Shown here one piece after another: positions 1 to 8,085 of a DNA stretch of 64,000 bases. Under the pieces are notes generated by a model. The model saw only the letters and a list, made by a program, of their open reading frames with translations. It was not told where the DNA came from and did not search any database. The position numbers were made by a program, and so were the translations under genes. Source of the stretch: Arthrobacter sp. DWC3 (GTDB lineage: Bacteria; Actinomycetota; Actinomycetes; Actinomycetales; Micrococcaceae). Location: positions 1-64,000 of the forward strand of contig NZ_PJIP01000011.1 in NCBI RefSeq assembly GCF_002929375.1. The letters run 5' to 3'. The first letter of the stretch is position 1. Every line of letters starts with the position of its first letter.

Positions 1-129
1 CCACGCATCCGCTCCGAGCGGCCGGCCCTGGACCTGCACCACCCCGAGCTGCAGCAGACGCACACCCCCGATGACAGTGCCATCGGCCAGGCCCTCGGCT
101 CGGCCGACCGGAAGGACACCGACAAATGA
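1..129 (+). CDS. C-terminal end of an unidentified protein (partial)
   Basis: The first 42 codons of the window form an open frame that ends at TGA 127-129. The visible tail is hydrophilic, rich in Asp, His and Gln, and ends DRKDTDK. I do not recognise the family. The stop overlaps the next start as ATGA, so the two genes are probably translationally coupled. The nearby YcnI-like gene makes a copper-related or envelope role possible, but that is only context. Confidence 0.6.
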   Translation, partial: PRIRSERPALDLHHPELQQTHTPDDSAIGQALGSADRKDTDK

Positions 130-395
130 GGGGCGGGGGAAGCCTCCGCCGACCGGCTCCGAGCAGCCAGGCCACGCCCGTGCATCCGGGCGTCAGCCCC
201 GCAGCGGTGGTGATCGCCTGCGCCGTGCTGGCCCTCACCACCGCCGGTCTGGGTCTGGGGGTCGCCTTCCGCGGCGTCGCGCCCTGGAACGGCGCCGCGC
301 TCGGCCTGATCGTCGTCGCGGCCGGCCTGGCGTGGACCAGCACGGCCTCCGTGCGACGCCGACACGGAGGCCGTCCGGTCCACCGCCGCCAGTAG
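126..395 (+). CDS. small two-helix membrane protein, unknown function
   Basis: This is an 89-residue protein whose ATG overlaps the preceding stop (ATGA). After a basic N-terminus it has two hydrophobic segments, at about residues 26-50 (starting PAAVVIACAVLAL) and 57-75 (starting GAALGLIVVAAGLAW), then a basic tail rich in Arg and His. That predicts a hairpin membrane protein with both ends in the cytoplasm. I do not recognise a family. The overlap with the upstream gene and the high-GC codon use support it as real. Confidence 0.6.
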   Translation: MRGGGSLRRPAPSSQATPVHPGVSPAAVVIACAVLALTTAGLGLGVAFRGVAPWNGAALGLIVVAAGLAWTSTASVRRRHGGRPVHRRQ

Positions 396-537
396 CGTTC
401 CTGCCCCCTCCCTACCGCGCCCTGCCGCTGCGCCCATCCGGCGGAGCGGCCCGTGCGAAGTACTCGCACGCCGGCGGCCCGCGCTTCGGCGGTACCCTGT
501 GAGGACAGCGCAGGACGGGACGAGGGAGGAGACACGC

Positions 538-1134
538 ATGGCTGCGGCCCACCCCTATCTCCGGTCGCTCGTCCTGGTGTCGCTGATCCTCTCGGTCTCC
601 TCCGCGTCCCACGTCCTCGCGGCAGGACACCTCCCGGCCCCGGGCGTGCTGCTCCTGATCGGCGTGCTGCTGCTCGTCCCGGTGATGCTGCTCACCCGGC
701 GTCCTGTCTCGTTCCGCTCGGGGCTCCTGACGATGGGCGTCGGACAGGTCCTGCTGCACACCGTGTTCGGGATGACGGCGGCGCCGGCCGTGTGCCGGAG
801 TTCGTCGGCGATGCCCGGGCACCATGCCGCCTTCGAGCTCGCGTGCTCGCCGGCGGCACAGGAGCAGATGGCCGGCGCGGCCGCCGGCCCGGTGATGGTC
901 CTGCTGCATGCCCTCGCCACCGTGGTCCTCGCCGTCGCGGTCTCGCGCAGTGAGCAGGCACTGGCCCTCCTCCGCGCCTGGCTCCGCCCGCTGCTCGTCC
1001 GCCCCGTCCCTGCTCCGCCCACGCCCGCCCGGCGCGGGCCCGTGCTGGACGGTCCGCCGCCCGTGGCGCCGCTCTCCGTCCACGCCTCGGTGCCGACGCT
1101 GCGGGGCCCCCCGGTGATCGCGCTGCCCGCCTGA
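538..1134 (+). CDS. four-helix membrane protein upstream of the YcnI-like gene, unknown function
   Basis: The predicted protein has 198 residues with about four hydrophobic segments, between residues 7 and 135. One loop holds a His pair and Cys residues (MPGHHAAFELACS), and the tail is rich in Pro. I chose ATG 538 because GGAGGAG sits just upstream; an in-frame GTG at 499 would add an unlikely charged extension. It lies 105 bases before the YcnI-like gene on the same strand, so the two may work together in metal handling at the membrane. The His/Cys loop is compatible with this but does not prove it. No family recognised. Confidence 0.65.
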   Translation: MAAAHPYLRSLVLVSLILSVSSASHVLAAGHLPAPGVLLLIGVLLLVPVMLLTRRPVSFRSGLLTMGVGQVLLHTVFGMTAAPAVCRSSSAMPGHHAAFELACSPAAQEQMAGAAAGPVMVLLHALATVVLAVAVSRSEQALALLRAWLRPLLVRPVPAPPTPARRGPVLDGPPPVAPLSVHASVPTLRGPPVIALPA

Positions 1135-1239
1135 CCGGATCCTCCGGGAACAGGGCGGGTCTTCCGACGACCCCGATTCCCGCTGCTCCGTCACCCGCCG
1201 CGTCCGCGGCCCCGGAGCGCACACCCGAAAGGCACCTCC

Positions 1240-1989
1240 ATGACCACCTCCTCCAGGCGTACCTTCACGACCTGCGCTGCCGCCCTGACCACCGCCGGAC
1301 TCATGGCGCTCGGCCTCGGCGCCGCGAGCGCCCACGTCACCGTCTCCCCCGCCTCCACCACGGAGAACGGGTACTCGCAGCTCACGTTCAGCGTCCCCAA
1401 CGAATCCGAGACCGCAGCCACGAACAGGCTCGAGGTGCAGCTGCCCACCGGGCAGCCGTTCACCTCCGTCCGGGTCAAGCCGGTCGAGGGCTGGTCGGCC
1501 GAAGTGGTGACGGGCGCCCTGCCGGAGCCCGTCACCACGGACGACGGCGTCACCCTCACGGAGGCACCCCTGTCCGTCGTATGGACGGCCGAGGCCGGCG
1601 CGGAGATCTCACAGCAGGAGTACCAGACGTTCTCCATCTCGGTCGGACGCCTGCCCGAGGCCGGGTCCACCGTGCTGCTTCCCGCCACGCAGTCCTACAC
1701 GGACGGCGACGTGGTGGAGTGGAACCAGGAGGCCGAGGAGGGGGCGGAGGAGCCGGACAAGCCCGCGCCGTCCTTCGTGACCACCGTGGCGGCCGAGGGC
1801 GACGCCCACGGCGGCTCGCACACGGCCGCCGAGAGCACGGAGACCCCCGAGGCGATCGACGCGGAGCAGACCGCGTCCAGCACGGACACGGGCTCCACGT
1901 CCGCCGTGGCGTGGGTGGGCCTCGTCGCCGGCCTGCTCGGGCTCGCCGCGGGCGCCGTGGCGCTCGCCAGGACGCGCCGGGCGGCGTAG
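1240..1989 (+). CDS. YcnI-family (DUF1775) copper-associated surface protein
   Basis: This 249-residue protein has a Sec signal ending ALGLGAASA, so the mature protein would begin with His32 (HVTVSP). An N-terminal His with a conserved Trp is the copper-binding arrangement described for the YcnI family; a candidate Trp is seen in VKPVEGWSAEV. The DUF1775 domain covers about residues 32-175. A Glu-rich linker with scattered His follows, then a C-terminal membrane helix from about residue 222 and an RTRRAA tail, so it is anchored on the outer face. Family members usually sit next to copper transport genes. Here the visible neighbours are only small membrane proteins. Confidence 0.9.
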   Translation: MTTSSRRTFTTCAAALTTAGLMALGLGAASAHVTVSPASTTENGYSQLTFSVPNESETAATNRLEVQLPTGQPFTSVRVKPVEGWSAEVVTGALPEPVTTDDGVTLTEAPLSVVWTAEAGAEISQQEYQTFSISVGRLPEAGSTVLLPATQSYTDGDVVEWNQEAEEGAEEPDKPAPSFVTTVAAEGDAHGGSHTAAESTETPEAIDAEQTASSTDTGSTSAVAWVGLVAGLLGLAAGAVALARTRRAA

Positions 1990-1995
1990 TCCTCC

Positions 1996-2037
1996 GCGGG
2001 GCGCGGTGCCGGCGGACGAGCCTGTGCCGCGCCCCGC
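1996..2037. terminator. bidirectional hairpin between the YcnI-like gene and rsmD
   Basis: An 11-base perfect inverted repeat (GCGGGGCGCGG with CCGCGCCCCGC) separated by 20 bases lies between two convergent genes. There is no clear T tract, as is common for GC-rich actinobacterial terminators. Confidence 0.55.
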
Positions 2038-2071
2038 GCCCCATCACGAGGTCGCCGGTGAGGCGAGCCGG

Positions 2072-2644
2072 TCAGGGGACGGCCGGCTCCAGGTACCAGA
2101 GGCGCGTCTCCCCGTACTTCTTGTCGGCGAAGCGCTCCAGCCAGGCGGGCCACGCCGGCTCCGGTGACCGCGCGGATCGCTCGACGACGACGACGGCCCC
2201 CTCGGTGAGCCGGGTCTCGAGGGCCGCCAGCACGGCGAGCACGCCGTCCTCCCGCACCGTGTAGGGCGGGTCCATGAGGACGAGGTCCCACGTGACGTCG
2301 GGGGCGACGCGCTCCAGGTAGGTCTCCACCCGGGTCCGGTGCACGCGCACCGCCGTCCAGCCCAGCACGCGGTTCACGAGGTCGGCGTTGCGCTGCGCGA
2401 CGGCGGCGGCCCGGTCGACGGATTCCACGAGGTCCACGGACGCCGCGCCCCGGCTCGCGCTCTCGACGCCGAGCGAGCCCGAGCCCGCGTACAGGTCCAG
2501 CACGTGCGCGCCGTGCACCACACCGTAGGACTCGAGACTGGAGAACAGTGCCTCCTTCACGCGGTCGGTCGTGGGACGGGTGCCGTTCCCGTCGACGCTG
2601 GTGAGGGTCGAGCCGCCCGCGGCCCCGGAGATGATGCGCGTCAT
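2072..2644 (-). CDS. rsmD: 16S rRNA (guanine(966)-N(2))-methyltransferase RsmD
   Basis: RsmD methylates N2 of G966 in 16S rRNA during assembly of the small subunit. The 190-residue protein has the family N-terminus (MTRIISGAAGG), the RPTTDRVKEALFSSL segment, the SAM-binding loop VLDLYAGSGSLGVESASRG and the catalytic motif DPPY (LVLMDPPYTV). Length is normal. A -10-like TAGAGT (2652-2657) ends seven bases before the ATG, so the gene may also be transcribed as a leaderless message. It lies 44 bases after modC. In relatives I expect it beside recG; here the molybdate genes separate the two. Confidence 0.95.
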   Translation of the reverse strand: MTRIISGAAGGSTLTSVDGNGTRPTTDRVKEALFSSLESYGVVHGAHVLDLYAGSGSLGVESASRGAASVDLVESVDRAAAVAQRNADLVNRVLGWTAVRVHRTRVETYLERVAPDVTWDLVLMDPPYTVREDGVLAVLAALETRLTEGAVVVVERSARSPEPAWPAWLERFADKKYGETRLWYLEPAVP

Positions 2645-2688
2645 GCTGTCGACTCTAGCGTCCGCCCGGTGCCGCGCCGACCGCCCTC

Positions 2689-3732
2689 CTACAGCGGGTA
2701 GATGCTTGCGTCCTCATGGCGGAAGCCCACGAACAGGCGCATGCCCGGCGTGATGCCGAGGGCCACGACGTCGGCCGGGGCGACGTCCGCCACCAGGCCC
2801 GCGGCGTGCACGCGCACCACGTCGCCGCGGTGCTCGACGTCGTCGACCTCCGCCCCGACACGGCTGGTCCCGGGCGGCGTGTCAGGACTGCGTGACACCG
2901 TCACGCTGCCCGGACGCACCGTCAGCGCGAGCCGCCGGTCCGCCGGGAGCGGCGCCGCCGAGGGCACCTCGAGTCCGTTGTCCGCGGCGAACCCGGACGC
3001 CGTGGCGCGCCCGTGCACGAGGTTGAGTCCCGCCAGGCGCGCCCCGAACGCCGTGACCGGGCGTGTGAGGACCTCCGCGGTGGCACCGGACTCCACGATC
3101 CTGCCGCCGTCGAGGATGAGGACGCGGTCCGCGAGGAGGAACGCGTCGAGCGGGTCGTGCGTGACGATGACCGCGGACCGGCCCGTGAGGACCTCCCTGA
3201 GCAGGGTCCGGACGGCGGGCGCGACGGCGACGTCGAGGGCGGCGAGCGGCTCGTCGAGCAGCAGCAGTGACGGATCGGCGGCGAGCGCGCGGGCGATCGC
3301 GACGCGCTGGGCCTGCCCGCCCGACAGTTCTGCGGGCCTGCGGCGGGCGAGGTCCTCCACGCCCACGCGTCCGAGCCAGTCCAGCGCCCGGGCCCGGGCG
3401 GCGGCGCGGTGCTCCCCGCGGCTCCGCGGGCCGAACGCCACGTTCTCGAGGGCCGTCAGGTGCGGGAACAGCAGCGCCTCCTGCGCCAGCAGCGCCACCC
3501 CGCGATGCCGGGGCTCGGTGACCAGGCGGCGACCGGCTCCGACGTCGAAGAGGACGGCGCCGTCCAGTGTGGCGCGGCCGGACGTGGGGTCGAGCAGGCC
3601 CGCGAGCAGGGTGAGCAGGGTGGACTTCCCGGCACCGTTGGGCCCGAGGACGGCGAGGGTCTCCCCCGGCGCGAGCTCGAACGAGACGTCGAAGCCCCGC
3701 GCCGCGAGGGTCGCGGAGAACGCGAGGCCCAT
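2689..3732 (-). CDS. modC: molybdate ABC transporter ATP-binding protein ModC
   Basis: This is the ATPase subunit of a molybdate importer. The 347-residue protein has Walker A GPNGAGKST near residue 33, the ABC signature LSGGQAQRVAIARAL, Walker B LLLLDEPLAALD and the His switch VIVTHD. A C-terminal TOBE/Mop-like region (about 285-347), typical of ModC, can bind the oxyanion. Its ATG overlaps the modB stop as TGATG, which fits coupled synthesis of the pump subunits. The assignment to molybdate rests on the modA and modB neighbours. Confidence 0.92.
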   Translation of the reverse strand: MGLAFSATLAARGFDVSFELAPGETLAVLGPNGAGKSTLLTLLAGLLDPTSGRATLDGAVLFDVGAGRRLVTEPRHRGVALLAQEALLFPHLTALENVAFGPRSRGEHRAAARARALDWLGRVGVEDLARRRPAELSGGQAQRVAIARALAADPSLLLLDEPLAALDVAVAPAVRTLLREVLTGRSAVIVTHDPLDAFLLADRVLILDGGRIVESGATAEVLTRPVTAFGARLAGLNLVHGRATASGFAADNGLEVPSAAPLPADRRLALTVRPGSVTVSRSPDTPPGTSRVGAEVDDVEHRGDVVRVHAAGLVADVAPADVVALGITPGMRLFVGFRHEDASIYPL

Positions 3733-4553
3733 CAGCGGACCTCCCGCACCGGGCGGGGCGACGACGGGGCGGTGCTCCCGAGCGGCCGCACGCGGTGTGC
3801 CACGCCGACGACGGCGACGGCCACGACCACGAGGATGAGCGAGAGGGCGACGGCGGCGTCCGGGTCGGTCTCACGCTGGAGGTAGACCTCGAGCGGAAGG
3901 GTCCTCGTGGTGCCCTCGAGGCTGCCGGCGAAGGTCAGCGTGGCCCCGAACTCGCCGAGGGCCCGCGCGAAGGAGAGGACGGCGCCGGAGACGAGGGCCG
4001 GCAGCACCAGGGGCAGGGTGATGCGCCGCAGCACCGTCCAGCGTCCGGCGCCGAGGGTCGATCCGACCGCCTCGTAGCGCGTCCCGACGGATCGCAGGGC
4101 CCCCTCGAGGCTGAGCACGAGGAACGGCAGGGCCACGAAGGCCTGCGACATCACCACGGCCGCCGTCGAGAACGCGATGTCGATGCCCGCGGCGCTGAGG
4201 CTGCTGCCGAGCAGGCCGCGCCGCCCGAAGGTGTAGAGCAGGGCGATCCCGCCGACCACCGGCGGGAGGACCAGCGGCAGCAGGACGAGCGAGCGCACGA
4301 GCCGCTGCCCGCGGAACGCCGTCCGGGCGAGGACCAGCGCCATGGGGACACCGACGAGGACGCACAGCGCCGTGGCCGTGAGGGAGGTCCGCAGGCTGAG
4401 CAGCAGCGCCGCCTGCGCACTGTCCGAGGTGACGAGGGGGACGAAGCGCGCCCAGTCGACGCGCAGCGCGAGGGCGACGACGGGCAGCACCACGAAGAGC
4501 CCGCCGACCGCCGCGAGCGCCACCACCCACCGCGGGAGCGACCCGGCGTTCAT
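3732..4553 (-). CDS. modB: molybdate ABC transporter permease ModB
   Basis: This 273-residue integral membrane protein forms the channel of the molybdate importer. It has about six hydrophobic segments and the permease coupling motif [21 protein letters not shown], which contacts the ATPase. A segment typical of Mod[20 protein letters not shown], follows. It lies 60 bases after modA and its stop overlaps the modC start. The N-terminus (MNAGSLPRW, then a long hydrophobic run) supports the chosen start. Confidence 0.92.
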   Translation of the reverse strand: MNAGSLPRWVVALAAVGGLFVVLPVVALALRVDWARFVPLVTSDSAQAALLLSLRTSLTATALCVLVGVPMALVLARTAFRGQRLVRSLVLLPLVLPPVVGGIALLYTFGRRGLLGSSLSAAGIDIAFSTAAVVMSQAFVALPFLVLSLEGALRSVGTRYEAVGSTLGAGRWTVLRRITLPLVLPALVSGAVLSFARALGEFGATLTFAGSLEGTTRTLPLEVYLQRETDPDAAVALSLILVVVAVAVVGVAHRVRPLGSTAPSSPRPVREVR

Positions 4554-4613
4554 CGGGGCGGCCCCAGGATGGCGACGGGACGGCGTGCGGCGCAGGCGGC
4601 GCCGCGGGAGGTG

Positions 4614-5411
4614 TCAGGGCGCACCGAAACCCGCCGCCCCGAGCACGGCCTGCCCCCCGCTGCCCGCCACGAAGTCGACGAAGGCCTGCGCGGTCGCGGC
4701 CTCGGCGCCGTCGGTCAGCGCCGCGATGGGGTAGGTGTTGACGACACCTACCGCCTCGGGGATCCCGATGCCGCGGACGGCGTCCCCCGCCGCCCGCACG
4801 TCCGTGACGTAGACGAGACCCGCGTCCGCCTCGCCCGAGGTGACCTTGCCCAGCACGTCCGTCACCGACGACTCCTCGCTGACGGGCGCCAGGTCCACGC
4901 CGGCCGCCCGCTCGACGGCCGCCGCGGCCGCGCCGCACGGGACCTGCGCGGCGCAGACGACCGTCTTCACGCCGGGGTCCGCGGCATCCGCGAGCGAGGC
5001 GATCCCGGCGGGGTTGTCGGGCGGGACGGCGAGCTGGAGCGTGTTGGTGGCGAAGTCCACCGCATCGCCCGCGAGCAGGCCGGCGTCCTCGACCTTCGCC
5101 ATGTTCTTCGCGTCGGCGCTCGCGAACACGTCCGCGGGGGCCCCCTCGGTGATCTGCGTGACGAGGTCCGACGAGCCGGCGAAATTCAGGGCGACCCGCG
5201 TGCCCGGGTGGGCCTGCTCGAACTCCCCCGCGAGCTCGGTGAAGGCGTCCTTCAGCGAGGCGGCGGCGAAGACGGTGATCCGGCCGTCCACCGCGCCGGT
5301 CGGATCGGCGCCCGGACCGCCGCTCCCGGCGTCCTGGCCGCCGGTCGCGCACGCGGTGGTGAGCAGCACGACGGCGGCGAGGGCGAGGGCGCACCGGTGG
5401 CTGGAGGGCAT
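4614..5411 (-). CDS. modA: molybdate-binding lipoprotein ModA
   Basis: ModA captures molybdate (possibly tungstate) outside the cell and delivers it to ModBC. The 265-residue product has a short signal with a lipobox-like VLLTTAC, so it is probably a lipoprotein. The mature part starts with the family signature ITVFAAASLKDAFTELA and contains GAPADVFASAD and an Asp/Gly-rich second lobe. The open frame continues far upstream, but ATG 5411 is preceded by GGAAGG and follows the HTH/TOBE gene by two bases, so I chose it. It is the second gene of a four-gene operon. Confidence 0.93.
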   Translation of the reverse strand: MPSSHRCALALAAVVLLTTACATGGQDAGSGGPGADPTGAVDGRITVFAAASLKDAFTELAGEFEQAHPGTRVALNFAGSSDLVTQITEGAPADVFASADAKNMAKVEDAGLLAGDAVDFATNTLQLAVPPDNPAGIASLADAADPGVKTVVCAAQVPCGAAAAAVERAAGVDLAPVSEESSVTDVLGKVTSGEADAGLVYVTDVRAAGDAVRGIGIPEAVGVVNTYPIAALTDGAEAATAQAFVDFVAGSGGQAVLGAAGFGAP

Positions 5412-5413
5412 GG

Positions 5414-5818
5414 TCAAGCCTTCCCGGCGGGGGTCTCGATGATGACGGTGGTGGCCTTGACGACGGCGATCGCGACGGAGCCCTGCTCGAGGCCGAGATC
5501 GCGGACGGCCTCGCTGCTCATGAGGGACACCACGCGGTGGGGTCCGCACTGGAGCTCCACCTGGGCCATGACGGTGTCCAGGATGATCCCGGTGACGATG
5601 CCCACGAACCGGTTGCGGGCGGACCGGCCGATGTCCGACGGGTCGCCCGGCAGCACGGCGTTGCGCTGCGCGAGGCGGGCGAGCTCGAGCGCCTCGACGA
5701 CGGCCCTGCCCGAGGCGTCCCTGCTTCTCGCCAGGATGCCGGCGTCGATCCACCGCCGCACCGTGTCGTCACTGACCGCGAGGAAGCGCGCGGCGTCGCC
5801 GATCCGTATCTGCGTCAT
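5414..5818 (-). CDS. MerR-type HTH plus TOBE (molybdate-binding) regulator or molybdopterin-binding protein
   Basis: This 134-residue protein leads the molybdate operon. Residues 1-50 form an excisionase/MerR-like helix-turn-helix (IRIGDAARFLAVSDDTVRRWID). Residues 66-134 resemble a TOBE/Mop domain (NRFVGIVTGIILDTVMAQVEL and VVKATTVIIE), a fold that binds molybdate in ModE and Mop proteins. Joining both suggests a small ModE-like sensor that controls this operon. The usual ModE has a different HTH, so this is a distinct architecture. A palindrome overlaps its promoter. Whether it represses is inference. Confidence 0.85.
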   Translation of the reverse strand: MTQIRIGDAARFLAVSDDTVRRWIDAGILARSRDASGRAVVEALELARLAQRNAVLPGDPSDIGRSARNRFVGIVTGIILDTVMAQVELQCGPHRVVSLMSSEAVRDLGLEQGSVAIAVVKATTVIIETPAGKA

Positions 5819-5822
5819 GGAA

Positions 5823-5835
5823 GGGATGCTATCCC
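5823..5835 (-). promoter_or_regulatory. candidate operator and -10 of the molybdate operon
   Basis: The sequence GGGAT-GCT-ATCCC is a perfect 5+5 inverted repeat. On the minus strand the hexamer TAGCAT (5826-5831) lies inside it and ends seven bases before the ATG of the HTH/TOBE gene. A palindrome sitting on the -10 element is where an autorepressor would bind. No binding evidence exists beyond the sequence. Confidence 0.45.
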
Positions 5836-5856
5836 CTCAGGCGCGGATGGAAGGGG

Positions 5857-8085
5857 TCAGCCCTTCTCCAGGAAGGCTTCCTTCTCGGGATTGAGGTACA
5901 GCTCGATCGCGAGCGCGAGTCCTGGGTAGTCGTGCAGGTCCGGATCCGCCGGGACGATGTCCTGGGCGTCGGCCCGGGCCTTCTCGATGACCTTGCCGTG
6001 CTGGGTGATCTTCAGGAAGCGCAGGGCCGAGCGGCCGCCCGACTGGGAGGCGCCGAGGATGTTCCCCTCGCGCCGGAGCTCGAGGTCCTTCTGCGACAGC
6101 TCGAAGCCGTCCGTCGTGGCGGCGACGGCGGACAGGCGTTCCCGGCTCGGGTGCTCGGGTTCGAGCTTCGTCACGAGGAGGCACGTGCCGGCGTGGCCGC
6201 CGCGGCCGATGCGGCCGCGCAGCTGGTGGAGCTGCGAGATGCCGAAGCGGTCGGCGTCCATGATGACCATGAGCGTGGCATTGGGGACGTCGACGCCCAC
6301 CTCGATGACGGTCGTCGCGATGAGCAACTGCACGCTGCCGTCGGCGAAGCGCGCCATGACGTCGGCCTTGTCCTGCGGGTCCATGCGCCCGTGCAGCATG
6401 CCGCTCGTCACGCCCTCGAGCTGCGGGACGGCGCCCAGGGACTCGAAGAGCCCGACGACGCTCGTCAGTTCCTGCTGCCCGCCGGCCTTCCGGTCCGCCG
6501 GGGGCTCCCCGTAGAGCACCTCGGGGGCGTCCTCGTCGGTCCGGCCGTCGTCGCCGATCTTCGGGCACACCACGTAGACCTGCCGGCCGGCCGCGATCTC
6601 CTCGCGCGCGCGCGACCAGATGCGGTTGATCCACGCCGGGTGCTCGGTGAGGCCCACCTCGTGCGTGGCGATCGGCGACCGTCCGGCGGGCAGCTCCGAG
6701 AGCGTGGAGGTCTCGAGGTCCCCGAAGACCGTCATGGCGACCGTCCGCGGGATGGGCGTGGCCGTCATGACGAGCACGTGCGGGGAGGTCCGGGCCTTGG
6801 TGCGCAGGGAGTCACGCTGCTCCACACCGAAGCGGTGCTGCTCGTCCACCACGATCAGGCCGAGGTCGAAGAACTCCACGTTGTCCGACAGCAGGGCGTG
6901 GGTGCCGATGACGATCCCGGCGTCACCCGACGCGGCGTCGAGCAGCGACTTCTTCCGCTGCGCGGTGGACATGGACCCGGTGAGCAGCACCACGCGCGTG
7001 CCGTCCAGGGCGCCGCCGAGCATGCCGCCCTCGGCCAGTGGGCCGAGGGTCCGGGTGATGGACTGCAGGTGCTGTGCGGCGAGCACCTCGGTGGGCGCGA
7101 GCAGCGCGGCCTGCCCTCCGGCGTCGATGACCTGCAGCATGGCGCGCAGCGCCACGAGGGTCTTGCCCGAGCCGACCTCGCCCTGGAGCAGGCGGTTCAT
7201 GGGGTGGTCCCGTGCGAGGTCCTCCGCGAGGGTGCGGCCGACGTCGACCTGCCCCCGCGTGAGCGTGAAGGGCAGCCGTGCGTCGAACTGCTCGAGGAGA
7301 CCGCCCTCGCGGGGCGGCCTCGCGGTCGCCTCCTCCCGGGCGGCGAGGGCGCGACGGCGGGCCAGGGCCGCCTGCAGCACGAACGCCTCCTGGTACCGCA
7401 GGCGGTGCTGTGCCCGGTACGTGTCCTCGATCTGCAGGGGGCGGTGCACGAGCTCGTAGGCGGTGGCGAGGCTCATGAGCTTGTCGCGCCGGGCGATGGA
7501 CGCCGGCACCGGGTCGTCGAGGTCCGAGAGCTGCAGCGTGTCGAGGACGGTGGCGACGGCCTTGGCGATCTTGTCGCTGTCGAGCTTCTCCACCGCCGGG
7601 TAGACCGGGATGGGCCGGTTGACGTGCTCGGGGTCGTCGCCCTCGTCGAGCAGGGCGTAGCGCGGATTGGTGAGCGACAGCCTCCCCCGGTACACCGTCA
7701 CCTTGCCCGAGAACATCGCCCGGACGCCGGGCTTGAGGTCGCGTGCCGCGCCGAAGCCGTTGAAGTAGGTCAGGCTCATGCCGCCGAGGCCGCCGTCGGC
7801 GTCGTCGGTGATGGTGACCTCGAGCAGCATGCCCTTCCGGGTGTGCATCCTGCGGGAGTTGGCGGACTGCACGCGGGCGATCAGCGTGACCTCCTCGTCC
7901 ACCGGCACGTCGGCGATGGGCGTCAGTTCGCCCCGCTTGAGGTAGGTGCGCGGGAAGTGGTTGAGCAGCTCACCGACGGTGGTGATGCCGAAGTGCCTGG
8001 CGAGGAGCTTCGACACCGGCCCGAGGCGCTTCTCGAGCGGGGCGTCGAGCTCCGAGGCCATCGCCCGCGCCGTCTGGGGAGTCAC
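5857..8085 (-). CDS. recG: ATP-dependent DNA helicase RecG
   Basis: RecG remodels stalled replication forks and branch-migrates Holliday junctions. The 742-residue protein has an N-terminal wedge/OB region (about 1-200), Walker A GEVGSGKT, a DEAD-box variant DEQHRFGVEQR, TATPIPRT, and the second helicase lobe with QLRGRIGRGG. A GTG start at 8085 overlaps the stop of the DAK2 gene as GTGA; an ATG eight codons later (8061) is the main alternative. The frame stays open further upstream, but that part is only a shadow of the DAK2 gene. Confidence 0.95.
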   Translation of the reverse strand: MTPQTARAMASELDAPLEKRLGPVSKLLARHFGITTVGELLNHFPRTYLKRGELTPIADVPVDEEVTLIARVQSANSRRMHTRKGMLLEVTITDDADGGLGGMSLTYFNGFGAARDLKPGVRAMFSGKVTVYRGRLSLTNPRYALLDEGDDPEHVNRPIPVYPAVEKLDSDKIAKAVATVLDTLQLSDLDDPVPASIARRDKLMSLATAYELVHRPLQIEDTYRAQHRLRYQEAFVLQAALARRRALAAREEATARPPREGGLLEQFDARLPFTLTRGQVDVGRTLAEDLARDHPMNRLLQGEVGSGKTLVALRAMLQVIDAGGQAALLAPTEVLAAQHLQSITRTLGPLAEGGMLGGALDGTRVVLLTGSMSTAQRKKSLLDAASGDAGIVIGTHALLSDNVEFFDLGLIVVDEQHRFGVEQRDSLRTKARTSPHVLVMTATPIPRTVAMTVFGDLETSTLSELPAGRSPIATHEVGLTEHPAWINRIWSRAREEIAAGRQVYVVCPKIGDDGRTDEDAPEVLYGEPPADRKAGGQQELTSVVGLFESLGAVPQLEGVTSGMLHGRMDPQDKADVMARFADGSVQLLIATTVIEVGVDVPNATLMVIMDADRFGISQLHQLRGRIGRGGHAGTCLLVTKLEPEHPSRERLSAVAATTDGFELSQKDLELRREGNILGASQSGGRSALRFLKITQHGKVIEKARADAQDIVPADPDLHDYPGLALAIELYLNPEKEAFLEKG

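Noticed and set aside
3795-5894. 699-codon plus-strand frame
   Set aside because: Antisense of modB, modA and the HTH/TOBE gene; charged low-complexity product.
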